From: Jeotgalibacillus marinus
GTDB taxonomy: Bacteria > Bacillota > Bacilli > Bacillales > Jeotgalibacillaceae
Reading direction: 5' to 3'
DNA length: 64,000 bases
NCBI RefSeq assembly: GCF_040801915.1
Contig: NZ_JBFMIA010000005.1
Span: 118,011-182,010, forward strand
Under the pieces are notes generated by a model. That model saw nothing but the letters and a program-made list of their open reading frames with translations. It searched no databases and had not been told where the DNA came from. Position numbers and translations under genes: made by a program. The stretch's first letter is position 1. Each line of letters starts with the position of its first letter. Positions 25,784 through 33,416 of the stretch are shown here, one piece after another.

Positions 25784-26296
25784 CTATAATAGATTTTTTG
25801 AGTGATCATTTGGTCGTTCAAGGACTTTAAAAGTGTGATCATAAGGATTTTTGTCGTTACGAACCCCTTTTATAGCAGATACTTCTATCCACTCATCTGT
25901 TTCGTAGTCAGGAAATGTTGTGTCCCCTTGTGTATCTAAATCAATTGTTGTAATATACAATCGGTCAACATAATCGATCGCTGCTTCGTAAAGGTGACCT
26001 CCACCAATTACAAAGGTTTCTTCATCCCCTTTATCTTTTAAAGCTTTTAGACCATCTTCCAATGAGTGAACAACAATTACCCCCTCGTGTGACCAATCTT
26101 TTTGAGAGGTTAATATAATATTTGTTCGTCCCTTGAGTGGGCCCTTCATCGATTCAAATGTTTTTCTGCCCATTAACAATGTCTTACCAATTGTTTTTTC
26201 TTTAAAATAAGCAAGATCATTAGGCAAATGCCAGGGCATATCTCCTTGAAAACCAATCACACGATTATTTGCATGTGCAACAATAATTGAAACCAC
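25784..26296 (-). CDS. dfrA: Dihydrofolate reductase
   Basis: A 170-residue DHFR that makes tetrahydrofolate from dihydrofolate with NADPH. Motifs: VSIIVAHANNRVIGFQGDMPWHLPNDLAYFK at the start (active-site Trp-His-Leu-Pro and a catalytic Asp), MGRKTFESMKGPLKGR (cofactor loop) and FVIGGGHLYEAA near 95-106. The start is GTG with AAGGAG nine bases upstream. It lies 14 bp after thyA, the usual thyA-dfrA pair, which regenerates the folate oxidised by thymidylate synthase. Normal length. Confidence 0.95.
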   Translation of the reverse strand: MVSIIVAHANNRVIGFQGDMPWHLPNDLAYFKEKTIGKTLLMGRKTFESMKGPLKGRTNIILTSQKDWSHEGVIVVHSLEDGLKALKDKGDEETFVIGGGHLYEAAIDYVDRLYITTIDLDTQGDTTFPDYETDEWIEVSAIKGVRNDKNPYDHTFKVLERPNDHSKNLL

Positions 26297-26310
26297 TTAA
26301 ATACACTCCT

Positions 26311-27252
26311 TTATACCGCTACCGGGGCTTTAATAGATGGATGTGGATTGTAATTGATCAATTCAATGTGTTCCATCTGCGTAGAAAATACATCTTGTTC
26401 ATTTGTAAGTTTTAATGTTGGTAATTCTTTTGGTTGACGACTTAACTGCTCATTTACTTGATTGAGATGATTAGAGTAGATATGAGCATCTCCAATTGTA
26501 TGGATAAATGAACCAGGTTCAAGGTTACATTCTTTCGCAACCATGTGAGTAAGCAACGCATAACTAGCAATGTTAAAAGGAATACCTAAGAATAAATCTC
26601 CACTCCGCTGGTATAGCTGACACGAAAGCTTGCCATCGGCTACATAAAATTGAAATAACGTATGGCAAGGAGGCAATGCCATAGATGGAATGTCTTCCGG
26701 ATTCCAAGCACTAACAATATGTCTTCTTGAGTCAGGATTGTTTTTTATCGATTGAATCACTTCTTTTAATTGATCAATGGTCTCACCTGTTGATTTACTC
26801 CAAGCACGCCACTGCTTACCGTATACATCACCTAGTTCCCCAAATTCTTTCGCGAAATGTTCATCCTCTAAAATAAGCGTTCTGAAGAGTTCCATTTGTT
26901 TGTCGTATATTTTTTTGAATTCAGCATCTTTTTGGGAGCGTAAGCCAAAATCAGTCATGTCAGGTCCATCATAAGAATCAGATTCAACCCAATTTTGGAA
27001 TGCCCATTCATCCCAGATATGATTATTTTGTTGCAATAAATATTTTATATTAGTGTCGCCTTTTATAAACCATAACAGTTCACTAGCGATTAAACGAAAA
27101 GGCACCCTTTTTGTCGTAACAAGCGGAAAGCCCTCAGATAAATCGAATTTCATTTGATGGCCAAATGAACTGATCGTACCCGTTCCTGTCCGGTCGCTTT
27201 TTTCTGTTCCGTCTTTTAACACCTTCTGTAATAGATTTAAATACTGCTGCAC
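26311..27252 (-). CDS. thyA: Thymidylate synthase
   Basis: A 313-residue ThyA that methylates dUMP to dTMP with methylenetetrahydrofolate. The nucleophile is Cys196 in MALPPCHTLFQFY; SDRTGTGTISSFGHQMKFDL near 19-38 and RRHIVSAWNP near 176-185 bind phosphate and substrate, and IPFNIASYALLTHM is present. Compared with the 264-residue E. coli-type enzyme it has an extra segment at about 88-138, as in the longer form of several Gram-positives. The start is GTG with GGAAGG upstream. Next comes dfrA. Confidence 0.95.
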   Translation of the reverse strand: MQQYLNLLQKVLKDGTEKSDRTGTGTISSFGHQMKFDLSEGFPLVTTKRVPFRLIASELLWFIKGDTNIKYLLQQNNHIWDEWAFQNWVESDSYDGPDMTDFGLRSQKDAEFKKIYDKQMELFRTLILEDEHFAKEFGELGDVYGKQWRAWSKSTGETIDQLKEVIQSIKNNPDSRRHIVSAWNPEDIPSMALPPCHTLFQFYVADGKLSCQLYQRSGDLFLGIPFNIASYALLTHMVAKECNLEPGSFIHTIGDAHIYSNHLNQVNEQLSRQPKELPTLKLTNEQDVFSTQMEHIELINYNPHPSIKAPVAV

Positions 27253-27313
27253 AGTGAAAACCTTCCTTTCTATCCTCGTTCATTATACGTCTGTTTGTTA
27301 TAGCATAAAATAA

Positions 27314-27339
27314 ACTCTTGTAGGAAATTCTACAAGAGT
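27314..27339 (-). terminator. Terminator downstream of ypjP
   Basis: A perfect 10-bp stem (ACTCTTGTAG) with a 6-base loop, immediately after the stop at 27345. The minus-strand tail is TTATTTTATG. Confidence 0.8.
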
Positions 27340-27344
27340 AAGAA

Positions 27345-27950
27345 TTAATGAACCATTTTCGAACCAAATTTAGCTGGTGTATCTTTTCCCCAATAGATGT
27401 TTGCAAGCATATTGTGCGATTCAAAACGATCTTTTTGTGTATGGTAATGGAAATTAAATGTGTACCCTTCTAATGGTGGTCGATCACGACGTACATGGAA
27501 AGAGATCACATCTTCACCAGTCTTGTCATCCATAATATGAAAGATACGCTCCCCATCCCCCTTTCCAATTGCTGGCGATATAACCAAATGGTTAAGGTTC
27601 GAATCAGGATATGTATTCATTAAATCGCTAATGACTTGTTCCATTTTTGGTAAAATAATGTCTTGAAATTCCCGCTCGATTCTTGGCATAAGTCGTTCAC
27701 CAATTTTTTCTTCCGTTATTACGGTTGCTTGATCCATAAGCTGGTCAATGACTTCTTCTTTTGGTTGTTTCGGCGTAATAGCTACAACGGCATGGTGTTC
27801 AATTTGTTCTGATTGGATCGATGAAAAGGATTTATCGAATTTGTGGTCGTCTTTTGGTCGATCTGCCAGCAAGTCTTGTGGTGTGACCAAACCAAACGTT
27901 ATGATTGAAATAAGAACAACGAGTGAATTCTTTATCCAGTTTGGCATCAT
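27345..27950 (-). CDS. ypjP: YpjP family protein
   Basis: Counted from the ATG at 27950 (SD AAGGAGGG seven bases upstream; the longer frame to 28025 has none), the protein has 201 residues, close to B. subtilis YpjP. A hydrophobic N-terminal segment (about 6-24) looks like a signal sequence or anchor, and the rest is predicted extracytoplasmic: IGERLMPRIEREFQDIILPKMEQ, then a beta-rich C-terminus with YTFNFHYHTQKDRFESH and IYWGKDTPAKFGS. Function unknown. As in B. subtilis it sits next to thyA. It is a single-gene unit with its own terminator. Confidence 0.85.
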   Translation of the reverse strand: MMPNWIKNSLVVLISIITFGLVTPQDLLADRPKDDHKFDKSFSSIQSEQIEHHAVVAITPKQPKEEVIDQLMDQATVITEEKIGERLMPRIEREFQDIILPKMEQVISDLMNTYPDSNLNHLVISPAIGKGDGERIFHIMDDKTGEDVISFHVRRDRPPLEGYTFNFHYHTQKDRFESHNMLANIYWGKDTPAKFGSKMVH

Positions 27951-28075
27951 TGGCAAATCCCTCCTTGTCTCTTTACTCTTATATACATTATACTTGAATA
28001 CGAAGAAATTTGCTAAAGGTTTCATTATTTCTCCAGGTTTTTTAATTCAGCGATGTACGATAAGGAGGGAACACC

Positions 28076-28150
28076 ATGGAAAGTATTTTAATTGGCAGCG
28101 GGTTCTTATTAATGTTAGCTTATTTTGTCTACCTTCAGGTTGCAGAGTAA
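28076..28150 (+). CDS. 24-residue single-membrane-segment micro-ORF
   Basis: The ATG at 28076 follows a strong SD (AAGGAGG, seven bases upstream), and the stop at 28148-28150 is followed within 6 bp by a perfect terminator. The encoded peptide has a short Met-Glu-Ser N-terminus, a hydrophobic core (ILIGSGFLLMLAYFVYL, about 17 residues) and an acidic end. It is one transmembrane segment. I do not recognise it. It lies divergent to ypjP and converges on ypiP. The SD, size and terminator together make it very likely translated. Candidates include a small membrane regulator or an oxidase-type accessory subunit; no toxin partner is visible. Confidence 0.7.
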   Translation: MESILIGSGFLLMLAYFVYLQVAE

Positions 28151-28155
28151 TGACT

Positions 28156-28189
28156 ACACACCGTCGATTGACGGTGTGTTTTGTTTTTC
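28156..28189 (+). terminator. Terminator of the micro-ORF
   Basis: ACACACCGTC-GATT-GACGGTGTGT is a perfect 10-bp stem with a tetraloop, followed by TTTGTTTTT on the plus strand. It begins 6 bp past the micro-ORF stop, so the transcript would be very short. Confidence 0.85.
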
Positions 28190-28260
28190 TTCAACAACTT
28201 CTACTGGTAGTTTAGTGTTGACATGCGATGAGGCGCGGTCGATTATTTATAGTGAGGATC

Positions 28261-29037
28261 TTAACTTTGTATGAATCCATAGTGTTGTTTTGAAGAATGT
28301 CTTTTAATGACGTTAAACCCAAGCTGCTCGAAACGGGTTGACCTGAAATGATCTTTAAATACAACACGTTTTCGTGCCACTCTTTTTGCTTCATTTACAG
28401 CTTGAGCAATCGAATCATCTGAATAATTCGCGTATTGACGCAATTCTTCAATTCCATTTGCTTCATTGATCTGTTCTTCAAACATTGGATCAAAATAGAT
28501 AACATCAATAGACTTGGACTCACATAAGGTTAAATATTCCAAATGATTACTTGCATACACTTCTATTTTTCTCATCGCATCATTCATTGTTTGATTTTCC
28601 GAATCCCAAGTCTCTAATCCTTGTTTAATTAAATAGGCAATTATTTTGTTATGTTCGATTCCAATCACTTGTCCACTCAATCCAACAGCAAGAGATGCAA
28701 CGATTGCATCCGAACCCATGCCCAGTGTGCAATCAAGAAAAGAGTCTCCTTCAACTAAAGAAGCAGCATCAATCAGTGGATCTACTTCTCCCTTGATCAT
28801 TCTTTTGACACGAAATGCGCTTGAGTTAGGATGAAAAAAGAATGGTGCTTGATGATCTTTCTCATATAACTCAAATCGATTCTTACTAACGACGATTAAA
28901 GGTTGTTTATAGGTCACAAGCATCTTTTCAATCGATCTTTTTTTCCGCTCTACAAATCGTCCTCCAAAATGGGTAGCGACTTCATTTCCTAGACTTAGTT
29001 GCTGTGAAGATGGACGGCCAGCCGTTGTAATAATCAT
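28261..29037 (-). CDS. ypiP: YpiP-type class I SAM-dependent methyltransferase
   Basis: A 258-residue protein. The first 60 residues are variable and end with the family segment KNRFELYEKDHQAPFFFHPNSSAFRVKR. The SAM fold follows: motif I is FLDCTLGMGSDAIVASLA (about 100-117), motif II is VIGIEHNK and a catalytic-type motif IDVIYFDPMFEE is near 180. It resembles B. subtilis YpiP and the RsmJ group that methylates 16S rRNA, but the target here is unproven. The SD GGAGGGAA precedes the ATG. It follows brxA after about 50 bp. Confidence 0.85.
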   Translation of the reverse strand: MIITTAGRPSSQQLSLGNEVATHFGGRFVERKKRSIEKMLVTYKQPLIVVSKNRFELYEKDHQAPFFFHPNSSAFRVKRMIKGEVDPLIDAASLVEGDSFLDCTLGMGSDAIVASLAVGLSGQVIGIEHNKIIAYLIKQGLETWDSENQTMNDAMRKIEVYASNHLEYLTLCESKSIDVIYFDPMFEEQINEANGIEELRQYANYSDDSIAQAVNEAKRVARKRVVFKDHFRSTRFEQLGFNVIKRHSSKQHYGFIQS

Positions 29038-29067
29038 TCTTATTTCCCTCCATTTGTGCAGAAAAAG

Positions 29068-29084
29068 AGCGCCGAAAAGGCGCT
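29068..29084 (-). terminator. Terminator of brxA
   Basis: AGCGCC and GGCGCT with a 5-base loop, followed on the minus strand by CTTTTTCTG. It starts 3 bp past the brxA stop. Confidence 0.85.
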
Positions 29085-29086
29085 TT

Positions 29087-29521
29087 TTAACAATAGATAT
29101 CCATTGCGCCTTTTAAGTTCGCAACAATTTCTTCTACTGAATGGTCTTCAATTTCTTCACGTGGGATAAAGTGAGCGACTTCATTCCCCTTTAGCAAGGC
29201 GATCGATGGTGATGAAGGTTCTAACCCATTCATGTAACCTCTCATTTTTATCGTTGCCTCTTTGTCTTGACCTGCAAAAACAGTGATAAGATGATCCGGT
29301 TCTTTTTCATGCGTGATCAACGCTTGCGTAACAGCTGGTCGTGCAAGTCCGGCTGCACAGCCACAAACTGAATTGATTACAACAAGCGACGTTCCATCAG
29401 CATTTGTCATAAAATCCTCGACTTCAGTTGCTGTTACCAATTCTTTAAAGCCTGCTTGTGTAAGCTCTTGACGCATTGGTTTTACTAATTGCTTCATGTA
29501 TTCTTCATATGCCATCGACAT
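29087..29521 (-). CDS. brxA: Bacilliredoxin BrxA (YphP/YqiW family)
   Basis: A 144-residue thioredoxin-fold protein that removes bacillithiol from mixed disulfides. The active motif Cys53-Gly-Cys55 (SVCGCAAGLARP) is at the same residue numbers as in B. subtilis BrxA when counted from the ATG at 29521. That start is chosen because GGAGG stands eight bases upstream. YMNGLEPSSPSIALL and the C-terminal LKGAMDIYC are family features, including the terminal Cys. It follows ypgR by 12 bp, so the two are probably co-transcribed, and ends in a terminator. Confidence 0.93.
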   Translation of the reverse strand: MSMAYEEYMKQLVKPMRQELTQAGFKELVTATEVEDFMTNADGTSLVVINSVCGCAAGLARPAVTQALITHEKEPDHLITVFAGQDKEATIKMRGYMNGLEPSSPSIALLKGNEVAHFIPREEIEDHSVEEIVANLKGAMDIYC

Positions 29522-29533
29522 AATCAATTCCTC

Positions 29534-30667
29534 CTACACTCCATTTTGTCTTGCTTCAGTCATTTGCTTCCACACTGAACCTTTTGCTTCTTCTCCACCT
29601 TCAATACGTTCGATTGCCATCATTACTTGAAGCTTAACTTCAAATTCGGGATCATTTTGAACGTTCTTTAATGCAGAAAGTGAGTTTGTTGTTCCTACTT
29701 CATATAAAAACATGGCTGCTCTCCAACGGACAAGTTTATTTTTGTCGCTAAGCGCCCGAGCCATTTCAAATTCTGCTTGAGCGAAACCTAAGTCAGATAA
29801 ACAATCCCCAGCAGTACGTCGCACGGTTACACTTTTATCGTTAAGACCTCGGTAAAGTGATGGCAATACGCGCTCATCCTCAATCATTCCTAAGTAAACA
29901 ACTGATAGTCTTCTAACGGATGGTTTTTCATCTTTCAATGCTTCATTGAGTACTGGTAATTCATCAACCGTTGGTGTAGGCATTTGTTCAAGCAATTGAT
30001 AGCGTTGTTGCCAGTTTTCTGCTTGTTGGAACATCTGAATATCAACTTTAACTAAGCCTTTCCTTACGGGTGCTTCTTTTACACCTGTTTCTTTAGCTGC
30101 TGTCACTATGGCTTGAATTCGTCTGGATGGATATGACGCAAGCAATTCATCAATGACTTCTTGAGCAATTTGATCAAGTTCCCCATACCGGACACCAAAG
30201 TCTTTCCATTTGCGCAATAGGACAACATTGTCACCTTCAAGCTGTGCTTCTGACATTGATTGAGTAAAATAATCTGGAAGTCCATATCTCTTATCACTCA
30301 TACCATCCAATAATTTAACTTGTAATGGGATGCCTTTAAACTGCAAGACTTGCACTTGAACTTCACCAAAGTGCTCATCGATCTGATGAGATGGATCCAC
30401 ATCTTCGCGGGCTTCTCCGAAAGTTTCTCTGACATGTGGAAGGATTTGTTGCCAATCCATTTTCGGGTGCCTTTCTACTGCTAAGAAGTCAGCAACGTGA
30501 TAAACACCTTTTACACCTTCAATGGATAAAATCGTTTTAATTTTATCAGGCGCTTGGTCTGCGTCATCACGTTTATAGTTGTTACTTTTTCCTTCGGGAA
30601 GTGCTTGATCTAAAATGACTTTCATCGTATTTGGACTTGGTGTTGGTTCAATCGATAAAATTTTCAA
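29534..30667 (-). CDS. ypgR: Conserved virulence factor C / YpgR family protein (Nfu N-domain plus HEAT repeats)
   Basis: From the TTG at 30667 (SD AAAGGAG seven bases upstream) the protein has 377 residues, matching the usual length of B. subtilis YpgR; the frame is open to 30709. An Nfu/NifU N-terminal scaffold domain (about 1-85, with IEPTPSPNTMKVILDQ) precedes a virulence-factor segment and HEAT-like repeats (about 210-360, with PSVRRLSVVYLGMI and SVTVRRTAGDCLSDLGF). S. aureus CvfC affects virulence gene expression; the mechanism is unknown. Next to brxA it suggests a link to thiol or iron-sulfur homeostasis, which is inference. Confidence 0.87.
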   Translation of the reverse strand: MKILSIEPTPSPNTMKVILDQALPEGKSNNYKRDDADQAPDKIKTILSIEGVKGVYHVADFLAVERHPKMDWQQILPHVRETFGEAREDVDPSHQIDEHFGEVQVQVLQFKGIPLQVKLLDGMSDKRYGLPDYFTQSMSEAQLEGDNVVLLRKWKDFGVRYGELDQIAQEVIDELLASYPSRRIQAIVTAAKETGVKEAPVRKGLVKVDIQMFQQAENWQQRYQLLEQMPTPTVDELPVLNEALKDEKPSVRRLSVVYLGMIEDERVLPSLYRGLNDKSVTVRRTAGDCLSDLGFAQAEFEMARALSDKNKLVRWRAAMFLYEVGTTNSLSALKNVQNDPEFEVKLQVMMAIERIEGGEEAKGSVWKQMTEARQNGV

Positions 30668-30738
30668 AGAACCGCTCCTTTCACATGGCATTTTATACGA
30701 TTCTAACATATAACGTTGCTCGAATCGAAGACAGAGAC

Positions 30739-32607
30739 TTAAAGGGCTAATTCAGATAAATAGCTCCAGCGTTCAATCAGTTTTTCCAATTCGTCATTAC
30801 ATTTAACTTGTTCTTCCATTATCTGCTCCGCTTTTTCGAAGTCACTGCCGATTTTTTGCAGATCTATTTCTAATTGCTCAAGACGAGATTCAACTTTTTC
30901 GATTGATTCGTCGATTTCTTCCCATTCTTTCTTTTCTAAGTAAGACATTTTTTTCTTTTTCTCAGTCTGAGTTGTCACTACTTTGCTTTGGGTTTGAACG
31001 TGTTTTTTCATTTCTGATTGATGCTTTAAATACGTCGAGTAATCACTTTGTAAGATTTCAATACGTCCATTTCCTTCAATCACCACTAAATGTTCGGCAA
31101 TTTTATCAAGAAAATACCGATCATGGGATACAGTTATCACAACACCTGAAAATTCTTCAATAAATTGCTCAAGAACCGTAAGTGTTTCTGTATCTAAATC
31201 ATTTGTTGGCTCATCTAATAACAGTACGTTAGGTTGATCCATGAGCAGTTTTAATAAATATAACCTTCTCTTTTCTCCACCAGAAAGTTTGTAAATGGGG
31301 GTGCCGTGAGATGATAGAGGGAATAAAAAGCGTTCAAGCATTTGTGCTGCCGATACACTGCCTTCTTCTGTCTCGATCACTTCTGCTCCTTCACGAATGT
31401 ATTCGATCATGCGTAAGGATGGATCCATATCTTTGGCATGTTGAGAGAAATACGCCATTTTAACGGTCTGTCCTATCATGACAATTCCCGTATCTGGTTC
31501 GAGTTGACGTGCAATAATATTTAACAAGGTAGATTTTCCGGTGCCGTTCTTGCCAACTATGCCGTATCTAGCTCTAGGCTGAACGAGCAAGTTCACCTGT
31601 TGAAACAGCATTTTTCCATCAAATGATTTTGCAACATTTTTAAGCTCGATTACTTGTTTACCAAGCCTGCTTGCTGCAATTCCAACAGCCATTTGGTCTT
31701 GATTAGTGGACGGACTCACTTCCTCTTCAAGCGATTCAAAACGCTGGATTCGTGCTTTTTGTTTCGTTGTTCGGGCTTTTGCTCCTTTGCGCATCCACGC
31801 AAGTTCATTCCGATAAAGGTTTTGTTTTTTCTGCATTAGCTGACTTTCCTGCTCTTCACGCGATGCCTTTGCTTCAATAAATGCTTGGTAATTCCCTTTA
31901 TAGGAATAGGCCTTCCCCTTATCAATTTCTATCATGCGTGTTGATACTTGATCTAAAAAATAACGATCATGGGATACAACCATGACAGCACCTTTGTATC
32001 TTTTTAAAAATTCTTCTAGCCAAACGATTGCTTCATAATCTAAATGGTTCGTTGGCTCATCCAGTAGCAACAAATCCGGTGTTTCAATCAACACTTGTGC
32101 AAGTGCCACTCTCTTTTTTTGTCCGCCAGATAGAGATCCTACTTTCATTGTTACATCTTGAATACCTAATTTAGACAAAACTGTTTTAGCAGAAGAGTTT
32201 GCATCCCATGCATTTACTCGATCCATGTCTTGTTGAACTTTCATAAACCGCTCTTGTATCTGGATTGAATTTGGATTTTTTTCATATTCAGTCATCACTT
32301 GCTCGTATTCACGCATATGCCGAATGATCGGTGCGTCACTTTGAAACACTGCATCGATTACCGTTAGTTCTTCATCAAGAATTGGATCCTGAGCTAAATA
32401 GCGTACAACGAAATCATTTGGATGATCAAATCTCCCAGCATCCACCCCGTCAAGTCCCGCTATTAAACGAAGTAAACTCGATTTCCCTGTGCCATTCACA
32501 CCTATTAACCCAATTCGTTCATGACCTGTAATTGTTAACGATAAATCACGAAACAGTGTTTTTTCACCGTATGATTTTTCAATTTGTTCGATTGCAAATT
32601 GTTTCAC
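30739..32607 (-). CDS. yfmR: ABC-F family ATPase (YfmR/Uup type)
   Basis: A soluble 622-residue protein with two ABC domains and no membrane segments. Walker A1 is GVNGTGKSS and signature 1 LSGGQKKR; Walker A2 is GKNGTGKST and signature 2 LSGGEKRR; both Walker B motifs end in LLDEPTN. The inter-domain linker (about 235-320, ARTTKQKARIQRF) is the ribosomal P-site tRNA-interaction motif, and a C-terminal coiled coil (about 555-620) is typical of Uup/YfmR. YfmR helps ribosomes stalled on polyproline. The start is GTG at 32607 with GGAAGGGA upstream, overlapping the preceding stop as GTGA. The exact ABC-F subtype is inferred. Confidence 0.85.
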   Translation of the reverse strand: MKQFAIEQIEKSYGEKTLFRDLSLTITGHERIGLIGVNGTGKSSLLRLIAGLDGVDAGRFDHPNDFVVRYLAQDPILDEELTVIDAVFQSDAPIIRHMREYEQVMTEYEKNPNSIQIQERFMKVQQDMDRVNAWDANSSAKTVLSKLGIQDVTMKVGSLSGGQKKRVALAQVLIETPDLLLLDEPTNHLDYEAIVWLEEFLKRYKGAVMVVSHDRYFLDQVSTRMIEIDKGKAYSYKGNYQAFIEAKASREEQESQLMQKKQNLYRNELAWMRKGAKARTTKQKARIQRFESLEEEVSPSTNQDQMAVGIAASRLGKQVIELKNVAKSFDGKMLFQQVNLLVQPRARYGIVGKNGTGKSTLLNIIARQLEPDTGIVMIGQTVKMAYFSQHAKDMDPSLRMIEYIREGAEVIETEEGSVSAAQMLERFLFPLSSHGTPIYKLSGGEKRRLYLLKLLMDQPNVLLLDEPTNDLDTETLTVLEQFIEEFSGVVITVSHDRYFLDKIAEHLVVIEGNGRIEILQSDYSTYLKHQSEMKKHVQTQSKVVTTQTEKKKKMSYLEKKEWEEIDESIEKVESRLEQLEIDLQKIGSDFEKAEQIMEEQVKCNDELEKLIERWSYLSELAL

Positions 32608-33260
32608 GCTTGTCCCTTCCATTCTTTTAAAAATTGCTTTAAGTAACTTTCCATAAATTGATGTCGTTCATGTGCGAGTTTTTTTCCTGTCTCTGTCACC
32701 ATCAAGTTTTTTAATTTAAGTAACTTTTCATAAAAATGATGAACAGTGGTAGACGTCTCGCTTCGATATTCTTTCTCTGTCATCTTTTCTCGGATTCGGA
32801 TCTCATCATCGTACATTTTCGCACCTCTGCTACCACCGTATGCAAATGTACGAGCGATTCCAACAGCCCCTATTGCATCTAGACGATCTGCATCTCGAAC
32901 AATGGCTGCTTCAGTGCACGGTAAAGATTTTTCATGCCCTCCGTTAAAGGATACGGAGACTATTGCTTCCTTCACGAGTAGTTCAGTTTCACGTGTAAAT
33001 GATAGTTCATTCAACACTTTTTCCAATGCGTCTTGACCGACTTCATATGTTTCATGCAGCTTAGGGTCTGAGACATCATGAAGCAATGAGATTAACTCAA
33101 CTGCTTGAGGGTTTTGACATGACTCTTGTTTGCAAATAAAAAGAGCGTTCCTTCTGACACGTTGGATATGACCCCAATCGTGTCCTGAATGATCGCGCTC
33201 AAAAAAAGGACGGACATATGCTTCTGCAGTTAAGATATGTTGCTTATTAATGGTATTCAT
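32604..33260 (-). CDS. HD-domain phosphohydrolase (YpgQ-like)
   Basis: The HD domain has SGHDWGHIQRVRRNA, ISLLHDVSDPKL (His-Asp pair) and IVRDADRLDAIGAVGIARTF, the pattern of YpgQ/YedJ nucleotide pyrophosphohydrolases. The frame is open to 33398, but homologs start near the MNTINKQH methionine at 33260, giving 218 residues; the SD there is only GGAAG. The start is therefore uncertain. The TGA stop overlaps the GTG of the ABC-F gene by 4 bp, so the pair is translationally coupled. The preceding gene fhs ends about 155 bp upstream. Substrate unproven. Confidence 0.8.
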   Translation of the reverse strand: MNTINKQHILTAEAYVRPFFERDHSGHDWGHIQRVRRNALFICKQESCQNPQAVELISLLHDVSDPKLHETYEVGQDALEKVLNELSFTRETELLVKEAIVSVSFNGGHEKSLPCTEAAIVRDADRLDAIGAVGIARTFAYGGSRGAKMYDDEIRIREKMTEKEYRSETSTTVHHFYEKLLKLKNLMVTETGKKLAHERHQFMESYLKQFLKEWKGQA

Positions 33261-33416
33261 TCTTCCACAACCGTTCGTAGTAATCATTTGTTTCAGATCA
33301 GAGGAGGCGGTGCGAAATTTCATTACACCGCTTTTCTCTCCACTGATTTTTATGACTTCTTTTATTTTCTTTATTCTATCACAGCTAAATAAAGACACAC
33401 ACGAATAAGAATGTTT

